From positions 1 through 7,451 of the forward strand of contig DDIK01000155.1 in the NCBI GenBank assembly GCA_002338505.1: 7,451 bases of DNA, read 5' to 3'. This document shows, one piece after another, positions 1 to 4,985 of the stretch; the first letter of the stretch is position 1, and every line of letters begins with the position of its first letter. Below the pieces are notes generated by a model. The model was not told where the DNA came from. It worked only from the letters and a program-made list of their open reading frames with translations, and did not search any database. This DNA comes from Bacteriovorax sp. UBA1852 (GTDB lineage: Bacteria; Bdellovibrionota; Bacteriovoracia; Bacteriovoracales; Bacteriovoracaceae). The translations under genes were made by a program, and so were the position numbers.

Positions 1-682
1 TAAAACAACCCCTCAAACATTCAATATATCTTTGTTTTATACCGAAGTCCCAGTATTCATATTTAGCAAACTCTTTCATTAAGACTTTAGAGTTTTTATA
101 ATTACAAACACTTTCAAAAAAACCCGAAACACCTTTTTTGAATTTGATCTTCTCCAGATCCAAAACGCCTACACCCGAATAAGTAAGGTACTTATTTCTT
201 TGTGGAGTCTTGTTAATTTCATTTAATACATTATTCGCGACTACAGTCTCGTTATAACCAAGAGATGCGTCGACACTGATCGCAAATAAGCAAGCATCTG
301 CATTAGATTCAATAACTTCATTGACGACTACAGTTAATTCTTTTTTATCGAAAAATAGAAACTGATCTGCATTGATAATCAAGATCTTCTCGTTAATAGA
401 GTATTTCTCCATAAGATTATGAATGCAACCACCACTACCTAGGAGAATCTCTTCTTCTAAAACAGTGACGTTTTTTTCTTTTGACCATTTTTTAAGTTCT
501 TTCGAGTGGTGATGAGTATTCATATATACTTCATCAATTCCAAGTTCCCTAAGGTACTGTAGTTGAAGGTCTAATATTCTCATATTGAATATAGGCCATA
601 AAGGTTTAGGCAAGATCTTACCTACATCACCCATTCGGGTTCCAAAACCAGCACTAGCTATGAAACATTTTGTAATACTCAT
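1..682 (-). CDS. murU: MurU-type sugar-1-phosphate nucleotidyltransferase, 3' end cut by window edge
   Basis: The reading frame stays open for 227 codons from an ATG at 682 to the left edge with no stop seen. Family members are about 220-240 residues, so nearly the whole protein is probably here. The N-terminus carries the nucleotidyltransferase signature: AGFGTRM at 11-17, then LPKPLWPI at 24-31, where Lys26 is the expected substrate-binding lysine. LGSGGCI (81-87) matches the usual LGTGGG-type loop, NAD (104-106) supplies the metal-binding Asp, and YWDFG (210-214) matches the W-x-D-x-G-type C-terminal motif. In Pseudomonas, MurU makes UDP-MurNAc from MurNAc-1-phosphate and UTP in the cytoplasm. 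The MurNAc assignment rests on the adjoining AmgK-like kinase; hexose-1-phosphate specificity is possible. The ATG overlaps the kinase stop (ATGA), and AGAGG lies 7 nt upstream inside the kinase gene, which suggests translational coupling. Confidence 0.78.
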   Translation of the reverse strand, partial: MSITKCFIASAGFGTRMGDVGKILPKPLWPIFNMRILDLQLQYLRELGIDEVYMNTHHHSKELKKWSKEKNVTVLEEEILLGSGGCIHNLMEKYSINEKILIINADQFLFFDKKELTVVVNEVIESNADACLFAISVDASLGYNETVVANNVLNEINKTPQRNKYLTYSGVGVLDLEKIKFKKGVSGFFESVCNYKNSKVLMKEFAKYEYWDFGIKQRYIECLRGCF

Positions 683-1602
683 CTAAGTGCCTCTTCTATT
701 TCTGTGAAAAATATTTCAAATTCAGCTTCTTTGATGTTTTGTACAATACTTTTCATATTTATCATTGCTGGTTTTAAATATTGTAGATATCCAGCCTTTT
801 CTTTCTCATAATTTAAGAATGTGTAACTTCCCATTGCCTTGAATAGTCTTTGAAATGCAATAATATTATAGTCACTTTGAAATTCTTCAAAGCTACTATA
901 AAAAGATTCATTCTCAAAAAACAACTGTTTAAATTCTTTCTTGTAGTCTTCCTCATATGCATAATACGGGTCCTCTACAAATGACACGAGATCATATAAT
1001 GATGGCCCAATCATGGCATCTTGAAAGTCTATATGATAAAGAGAATCTTCATGAATCATTAAGTTCTTTGAATGATAATCTCTATGACAGAGAACTTGGT
1101 TACTCTGAAAAACTTCATGAATTTTTGAAAAAATTCTTTTATAATATTCCGGACATTCTAACTGACAGTGTTTTTTTAATAGATACTCAACTGCTACGTC
1201 ACTTTCAAACATTAACTTCTTATAATCGAATGATTTTTCTTTATTTACAAAATTATTCACATTAATTTTTTGATAATCAAATATTCTATATATAGCTTCT
1301 TCAAAGAAATGTTTTCTCTTCAAGTCTTCATCAAAAAGATGTTTACCACCTATATCTTCCTGTAAAAGATATCCATCTTCATTGGAGTATTTTATTATAC
1401 TAGGGCGCTTAATTTCATTTGGTAATACTTCATTGATCTTTATAAAGTCGATAATCTGTTGGGCATTTGGTTGATCTTTAACAAGAACAAAACTACCTTT
1501 AACGTTGGTTAAACGAAAATATTCACGTGATGAAGCATCTCCAAACATTTTTTCACATTTAGTTTCCACATCAAAATTTTCTTTTATTATTCGCTCTATC
1601 AA
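679..1602 (-). CDS. amgK: AmgK-type anomeric amino-sugar kinase (APH fold)
   Basis: This 307-residue protein belongs to the aminoglycoside-phosphotransferase/choline-kinase fold, in the branch containing AmgK (COG3178-like). It shows GDASSREYFRL (21-31), the AmgK-type nucleotide-loop motif, and LLQEDIGG (79-86), the hinge region. The catalytic loop CHRDYHSKNLM (172-182) contains Asp175 and Asn180, and IDFQDAMIGPSLYDL (191-205) contains the metal-binding Asp192. QRLFKAMGSY (251-260) matches a C-terminal motif of the family. AmgK phosphorylates MurNAc (and GlcNAc) at C1 with ATP, feeding MurU. The start codon is TTG at 1602-1600, sharing four bases (TTGA) with the stop of the upstream lipoprotein gene. 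A weak AAAGG lies about 11 nt upstream, and an internal GTG at codon 12 is a less likely alternative. The gene also overlaps murU by four bases, so the pair is surely co-transcribed. Substrate choice is inferred from the pairing. Confidence 0.85.
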   Translation of the reverse strand: MIERIIKENFDVETKCEKMFGDASSREYFRLTNVKGSFVLVKDQPNAQQIIDFIKINEVLPNEIKRPSIIKYSNEDGYLLQEDIGGKHLFDEDLKRKHFFEEAIYRIFDYQKINVNNFVNKEKSFDYKKLMFESDVAVEYLLKKHCQLECPEYYKRIFSKIHEVFQSNQVLCHRDYHSKNLMIHEDSLYHIDFQDAMIGPSLYDLVSFVEDPYYAYEEDYKKEFKQLFFENESFYSSFEEFQSDYNIIAFQRLFKAMGSYTFLNYEKEKAGYLQYLKPAMINMKSIVQNIKEAEFEIFFTEIEEALR

Positions 1603-2360
1603 AGTCTCATCAACCTTTTTCTGAAATTATAAAATTGCCTGCTAGCACTTCTCTCAAACTCAAGGCCACCTTCTCTTTTAGTAGACACGTAATTTTTAAA
1701 CAAATATTCTTCCTTCGGTAAAATACTTGGATTATCATATAGAAGAGAGAAGTCTATAGAATTCTTATTCAGAAGTTGAATCCATAAAAGTCTCGCCTCA
1801 GGATCATAACCAGAACGTTTTAAAACTTCATAAGTAAGAATATTCATCTTATTTCTTGTTATAAGATCTATATCTGAAAGTTTCAACACGGTCTTTAAGT
1901 CAACATCTTTGAATGGAATCATTATTTGCTTTTTATAAATTGTTAAATGACTCTTTAAAATTTCATAAGTCACTATTGATATAAATACGTCCTCATTCCT
2001 CACATAATTTCTTAAAAGGCCATCGGACATGAATATGTATCCACCTGGTAAAGAAAATACAATAGGCCTTTTATCTTTTAACCAATAAAACTTTAATTCA
2101 GAGTCAGCTTTTAAGATCCCTTCATTATTCGTAAAAACCTTAGCTGCTATACGCTTTAAATATCTTTTTGATGATCTACTCGATGGTAGAATATATCTTT
2201 TATTATTCCGGACAAAGTTTGCTGCAATGGAACTGTAGTGACTCTCGTAATCTTCTACCTCTAATGACCTTAACTGATTGTAAGGATATATTGGCTTTTC
2301 ATTTAGTGCACAACTTGAAATTAAGGCTGATACAATTATTAATGTGATTATTTTATACAT
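1599..2360 (-). CDS. Lipoprotein with degenerate M48 metalloprotease-like domain, predicted catalytically dead
   Basis: The 253-residue product has a signal peptide with lipobox LISSC, so Cys17 would be lipidated. The core resembles M48 proteases of the BepA/LoiP type. FSLPGGYIFMSDGLL (102-116) matches the conserved strand-helix before the active site, and LKRSGYDPEARLLWIQLL (180-197) matches the helix after it. Where the family has HExxH, this protein reads YEILK (132-136): the Glu remains but both zinc-binding His are Tyr and Lys. The third ligand, Glu in the ExxxD-type EAD motif, aligns with Lys171 (KMN). It probably does not bind zinc and may act as a scaffold or chaperone; function is unknown. 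The start is fixed: TAA directly precedes the ATG in frame, and no other start precedes the lipobox. There is no Shine-Dalgarno. It is the first gene of the amgK-murU unit and overlaps amgK by four bases. Confidence 0.8.
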   Translation of the reverse strand: MYKIITLIIVSALISSCALNEKPIYPYNQLRSLEVEDYESHYSSIAANFVRNNKRYILPSSRSSKRYLKRIAAKVFTNNEGILKADSELKFYWLKDKRPIVFSLPGGYIFMSDGLLRNYVRNEDVFISIVTYEILKSHLTIYKKQIMIPFKDVDLKTVLKLSDIDLITRNKMNILTYEVLKRSGYDPEARLLWIQLLNKNSIDFSLLYDNPSILPKEEYLFKNYVSTKREGGLEFERSASRQFYNFRKRLMRL

Positions 2361-2366
2361 TTACTG

Positions 2367-2395
2367 ATTATATAAAAAAAAAGGACCTCTTTCTA
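2367..2395 (-). promoter_or_regulatory. Candidate promoter of the M48-like/amgK/murU operon, leaderless
   Basis: On the minus strand a perfect TATAAT lies at 2372-2367. Exactly 17 nt upstream is TAGAAA (2395-2390), which matches 4 of 6 bases of TTGACA. A start site about 7 nt downstream of the -10 would fall on the A of the ATG at 2360, giving an mRNA without a leader. This fits the absence of any Shine-Dalgarno. The -35 lies within the hairpin of the preceding terminator. The AT-rich tract raises the chance of a coincidental -10, so this is an inference. Confidence 0.5.
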
Positions 2396-2405
2396 GAGGT
2401 CCTTT
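2374..2405 (-). terminator. Intrinsic terminator of the LysM lipoprotein gene
   Basis: A perfect 11-bp inverted repeat (AAAGGACCTCT at 2380-2390 and its complement at 2395-2405) encloses a 4-nt loop. On the minus strand it is followed by a run of nine U (2382-2374). It begins about 25 nt after the LysM gene stop. The plus-strand side lacks a U run, so it works in one direction only. It sits directly in front of the next gene, so that operon needs its own promoter or read-through. Confidence 0.93.
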
Positions 2406-2430
2406 ATAATATTTCTTAGTGTTATTCTTT

Positions 2431-3123
2431 CTATAGACCTTCAGATGCAATATCTCTCTCTTCAGGTGTATAATATAGAGTAAATCCTGCAAAAATAAGA
2501 TTAGGATCTTTAATCATATCTCTATTATTGTCCCAAATCTTTCTCCACTTTCCTGAAGTACCATACTTATCACTTGAAATTGTTCCAAGAGTCTCTCCTG
2601 ATCTTATAAGATGTGGTAAACCATTTGGTGCCCATCTAAAACCATTTGAGTTATAAGAAAGTCTATCTCCAGGCTGAAGACCATCAGATAGTACTCCGCT
2701 ATTTAAAGATTGTAACTCTCTCCACTTTGCATAATCACCGTATAACTTAAAAGCAATCCACATGAGTGTTTCGCCTTCTTTAACTTCATAAGTTTCTGAT
2801 CCCATTGAGATTTCTGGTGCTGGAGCTGCTGTCTCCATTGGCATTGACTCTGTCATTGGCTGCTCAGCTGCGCTAACCATTTCAGGCTCTTCGCTAACCA
2901 TTTCAGCACTTACTGGCTCCATTAGATCAGAAGAATCTTCTGCGGCCATAAAGTCATTAACTTCATCACCTTCGTCTACGATAAAATCTGAATCATCAAG
3001 ACCTAAATCATCTAAGCTCTCATCAGTTTGCACTGTTTCATCTTGAACTTTCTTTTTATTAGAACAAGAAGTCATACTTCCAAATAGTCCAAGCATTAAT
3101 AGTAGAATAAAAATATTTTTCAC
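2431..3123 (-). CDS. Lipoprotein with two LysM domains and an acidic linker
   Basis: Read from GTG at 3123, the product has 230 residues. It starts with a short basic end, a hydrophobic stretch and the lipobox-like MTSC, giving a lipidated Cys20. Residues about 28-82 form a very acidic, low-complexity linker rich in Asp, Glu, Ser and Met, with a repeated EMVSEEP/EMVSAAE unit. LysM domain 1 spans about 112-158 (YEVKEGETL start, LYGDYAKW, LQPGDRL). LysM domain 2 spans about 171-219 (LIRSGETL, KYGTSGKW, IFAGFTLYY). LysM domains bind the GlcNAc backbone of peptidoglycan, so the protein probably tethers a membrane to the wall in the periplasm. No catalytic domain is present. The frame is open upstream to an ATG at 3189, but that would bury the signal peptide behind 22 residues and has no ribosome site. 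It is divergent from the outer-membrane protein gene at 3228. Confidence 0.88.
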   Translation of the reverse strand: MKNIFILLLMLGLFGSMTSCSNKKKVQDETVQTDESLDDLGLDDSDFIVDEGDEVNDFMAAEDSSDLMEPVSAEMVSEEPEMVSAAEQPMTESMPMETAAPAPEISMGSETYEVKEGETLMWIAFKLYGDYAKWRELQSLNSGVLSDGLQPGDRLSYNSNGFRWAPNGLPHLIRSGETLGTISSDKYGTSGKWRKIWDNNRDMIKDPNLIFAGFTLYYTPEERDIASEGL

Positions 3124-3135
3124 GTTGCCCCCTTT
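3124..3135 (-). promoter_or_regulatory. Ribosome binding site that sets the GTG start of the LysM lipoprotein
   Basis: On the minus strand AAAGGGGG (3135-3128) stands 4 nt before the GTG at 3123. It is the best Shine-Dalgarno on the left arm. With the signal peptide that follows, it decides in favour of GTG over the upstream in-frame ATG at 3189. I found no convincing -10/-35 pair for this gene in the 104-nt divergent spacer. Confidence 0.8.
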
Positions 3136-3191
3136 AATGCATACAATGCTCATATCGGCTTTAGTTTTTAATCCCTTAGATTTTCTCATGG

Positions 3192-3221
3192 TAGACTTTA
3201 AATAACAGTTAATGGTAATAT
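3192..3221 (+). promoter_or_regulatory. Candidate extended -10 promoter of the outer-membrane protein gene, leaderless
   Basis: TGGTAATAT (3213-3221) reads as an extended -10 (TGn then TAATAT, 4 of 6 matches). TAGACT at 3192-3197 is a possible -35 (4 of 6) with an 18-nt spacer. A start site 7 nt after the -10 would coincide with the ATG at 3228. No Shine-Dalgarno is present (the ATG is preceded by TTTTCCT), which is consistent with a leaderless message. Both boxes are imperfect. Confidence 0.4.
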
Positions 3222-3227
3222 TTTCCT

Positions 3228-4241
3228 ATGTGCAACATAATTAAGCCTCTATTTGTCATACTATTCATGTCGGTTAATCTTCATGCACAATCTATTATTG
3301 ATGAGTTTTCTGATAACACTGAAGAGGAATCAATAAATTACGACTTAACCGAAGAAATTGTTTTAAAACAATCACTTTCTAAAAGAATTTTTATTTTAAC
3401 TAATCAAGAAAATTCATTCGCTGAAGGTGACTATGTTTCACTCCTATTATCAAAGAAGCTAGTAGTTCGAGGCCTCATTGCAAAAAATATCGATCAAGGG
3501 GCTGCTTTCAAAGTTACAAAAGTTTACTCAACCGAACTTTTTAATGCCATCGTACCTCGTTCCAAAGTACAAGTAATAAGAGGTGATGATAGTTTTTATC
3601 GTATACAAAAACCTAAAGGTCCATCTGAGCCTGAATTTCAAATAGAAACTGAAGACGATCTTTTTGATGAAACTACATTATTAGATGATGAAGAATTCGA
3701 GTCACCAAAAAAGGGTGGGAAATTAAAAAACGATAATATCATCTCTTTTGGATTTGGATATGTCTCAAGTTATAATCCTCAAAATATTCAAAACAGCGCC
3801 GAAAGTTTCACTCTAACTGGTGGTGATGAGGCGAGCACTATTCAGCTTAATGCTTCTTATAGCTATCAGGTTATTAAAGACTTCTGGATTGAAGGTATGG
3901 TTGGTGTTCATGACTTAGCTGATTATCCCAACACAGGACTCGATACAAAACTTTGGCAATTTACTGGTCGACTCAAATATGCAATCTCTGGTCCTCTTTA
4001 TACTTTTTTCTTACCGTATATTGGTTTTCAAATAACGAGAGCAGACTCACCGAGTGCTGGCTCCACTAGTACACGCTTTAATGATGCCGTACTAGCACAA
4101 GAAATTATCTCAGTTGAAACAATAGAAGAACAAAAACTAGTCATCGGTGTTACTATTCTTCGAAGATTAGTACCTGGATGGTTTATTAAAGCAGACCTAG
4201 GAACAGATATCCTAGGCTTTGGACTCGCTCTTGAATTCTAA
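3228..4241 (+). CDS. Outer-membrane beta-barrel protein with N-terminal periplasmic domain
   Basis: I do not recognise this 337-residue protein by name. Residues 1-20 are a signal peptide with likely cleavage after LHA. Residues about 45-120 form a compact beta-rich domain (IFILTN, GDYVSLLL, KLVVRGLIA, SKVQVIRG). Residues about 134-167 are a Pro-, Asp- and Glu-rich linker. From about 168 the pattern alternates hydrophobic and polar residues, and I count about eight strands: near 171-180, 204-214, 217-228, 242-253, 255-270, 302-312, 316-325 and 328-337. The last residue is Phe (GLALEF), as expected for BAM-assembled barrels. A small OmpW/OmpA-like barrel is the best structural guess, with role unknown. 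The start is fixed by an in-frame TAA at 3216-3218 and the following signal peptide. It is divergent from the LysM lipoprotein, which has a similar acidic linker, so the two may act together in the envelope. Confidence 0.8.
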   Translation: MCNIIKPLFVILFMSVNLHAQSIIDEFSDNTEEESINYDLTEEIVLKQSLSKRIFILTNQENSFAEGDYVSLLLSKKLVVRGLIAKNIDQGAAFKVTKVYSTELFNAIVPRSKVQVIRGDDSFYRIQKPKGPSEPEFQIETEDDLFDETTLLDDEEFESPKKGGKLKNDNIISFGFGYVSSYNPQNIQNSAESFTLTGGDEASTIQLNASYSYQVIKDFWIEGMVGVHDLADYPNTGLDTKLWQFTGRLKYAISGPLYTFFLPYIGFQITRADSPSAGSTSTRFNDAVLAQEIISVETIEEQKLVIGVTILRRLVPGWFIKADLGTDILGFGLALEF

Positions 4242-4416
4242 ATACTCCTTCCTTATATTCATTTTTTTTCTGATCACTTCATGCGGAGTAAAAGCACCTC
4301 CTGTTTCTAATGATAAACTCCTATCTTCAGACACATATTACCGTGCGCAATATCAAAAAATTCTCGACTCTGAAGAAAAAGATAAAAAAGAAGAAGACAA
4401 AGAAGAAGATAAGTAG
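4231..4416 (+). CDS. Small LptM-like lipoprotein with Lys/Glu-rich tail
   Basis: From TTG at 4231 this encodes 61 residues: a hydrophobic signal segment (SFLIFIFFLITS), lipidated Cys18 and then CGVKAPPVSNDKLL. The Cys-Gly-x-Lys-Gly/Ala-Pro pattern after the lipobox is typical of the short lipoproteins of the YifL/LptM type, which in E. coli assist the LptDE lipopolysaccharide translocon. The last 15 or so residues are almost only Glu, Lys and Asp. The start is uncertain: TTG at 4231 has GGA 7 nt upstream, while TTG at 4219 adds four residues (MDSL) and is also possible. No ATG is available before the signal segment. The gene overlaps the end of the barrel gene by 11 bases and ends directly against the folK ATG. 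The LptM link is a motif-level inference only. Confidence 0.68.
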   Translation: MNSKYSFLIFIFFLITSCGVKAPPVSNDKLLSSDTYYRAQYQKILDSEEKDKKEEDKEEDK

Positions 4417-4902
4417 ATGGCACTTATTCTAGCTCTTGGAAGTAACATTGGTGACAGAGAGCTAAACTTAAAAAATGCAATATCTGCCCTCAACATTGTT
4501 TTTGGAACGCCTACATCTCTTAGTAAAATCTACTCTAGCGAGCCTTTTGGAGAAATAAAGCAGGAAGACTTTCTTAATATGTGTATTGAGTACCCTTTAC
4601 CCAGTTTCACTGCCCAAGAGTCACTTAAGCACTGTCTTACAATCGAGAAAGATCTTGGTAGAGAACGTAAGCTTCACTGGGGTCCTCGAATTATTGATAT
4701 TGATATTATTTTTTACGGCAATGAACAAATCTCTGAGCAAAACCTTACAATTCCACATCCCCATATAAATGAACGCTCATTCGTCGTTCTCCCCCTTAAG
4801 GACCTACCTTATTATCAACAAATTTCTAAGACCTTTAAGTTTTCTCAACAATTCTCAACAGAGTCTTTTGTTTATAAAACTAGTCTCCTATTACAAAAGT
4901 AA
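4417..4902 (+). CDS. folK: 2-amino-4-hydroxy-6-hydroxymethyldihydropteridine pyrophosphokinase (HPPK)
   Basis: This 161-residue enzyme transfers pyrophosphate from ATP to hydroxymethyldihydropterin, the step before dihydropteroate synthase in folate synthesis in the cytoplasm. Family marks are complete: LGSNIGDRELNL (7-18), and GRERKLHWGPRIIDIDIIFYG (81-101) with the two magnesium Asp at 94 and 96 and Arg82, 84 and 91. IPHPHINERSFVVLPL (112-127) carries His114. The length is typical for HPPK. The ATG follows the lipoprotein stop with no gap, and the purine-rich Glu/Lys codons just upstream (GAAGAAGATAAG) probably serve as its ribosome site, so translation is likely coupled. No folP or folB lies next to it. 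After residue 128 the C-terminus is Ser/Gln/Phe-rich and not conserved, which is normal. Confidence 0.96.
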   Translation: MALILALGSNIGDRELNLKNAISALNIVFGTPTSLSKIYSSEPFGEIKQEDFLNMCIEYPLPSFTAQESLKHCLTIEKDLGRERKLHWGPRIIDIDIIFYGNEQISEQNLTIPHPHINERSFVVLPLKDLPYYQQISKTFKFSQQFSTESFVYKTSLLLQK

Positions 4903-4926
4903 TACAATATATTGTCTCCTTGTAAT
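4883..4926. repeat. Clustered inverted and direct repeats between folK and the acyl-CoA dehydrogenase promoter
   Basis: A 12-bp perfect palindrome ACAATATATTGT (4904-4915) lies inside a 7-bp inverted repeat, ATTACAA (4890-4896) and TTGTAAT (4920-4926). GTCTCCT occurs directly repeated at 4883-4889 and 4914-4920. The cluster ends 6 nt before the -35 of the next promoter. There is no U run, so it is not a standard terminator. It could be an operator for a dimeric repressor of the fatty-acid operon, but chance in AT-rich DNA is a real alternative. Confidence 0.35.
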
Positions 4927-4931
4927 TAAAT

Positions 4932-4960
4932 TTGCTCACAAGTAGAATTTTTCCTATAAT
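4932..4960 (+). promoter_or_regulatory. Sigma-70-type promoter of the acyl-CoA dehydrogenase-etfBA operon
   Basis: TTGCTC at 4932-4937 (the conserved TTG of a -35) is followed by exactly 17 nt and a perfect TATAAT at 4955-4960. Transcription should begin near 4967, giving a leader of about 19 nt that contains the ribosome site AAGGA at 4971-4975. It also explains why the in-frame TTG at 4932 is not the start codon: it would lie upstream of the transcript. Confidence 0.72.
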
Positions 4961-4985
4961 AAGCTCTTACAAGGATCGCACCTCC

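Noticed and set aside
957..1265. Plus-strand ORF of 102 codons
   Set aside because: It lies antisense within amgK, whose catalytic motifs occupy the same bases. It has no ribosome site and a composition typical of a shadow frame.
3124..3189. Upstream ATG extension of the LysM lipoprotein (22 extra residues)
   Set aside because: It has no ribosome site, would place a charged stretch before the lipoprotein signal peptide, and is outcompeted by AAAGGGGG plus GTG at 3123.
4586..4768. 60-codon plus-strand ORF in another frame of folK
   Set aside because: It lies entirely inside folK across the conserved HPPK motifs, and has no homology signal or ribosome site.
4890..4926. Rho-independent terminator after folK
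   Set aside because: The inverted repeats are AT-only or weak and lack a U run. The pattern fits an operator or chance better.
4932..4985. TTG-started extension of the acyl-CoA dehydrogenase (18 extra residues)
   Set aside because: The TTG forms the -35 element of the promoter, and the added residues do not fit the family's N-terminus. ATG 4986 has AAGGA upstream.
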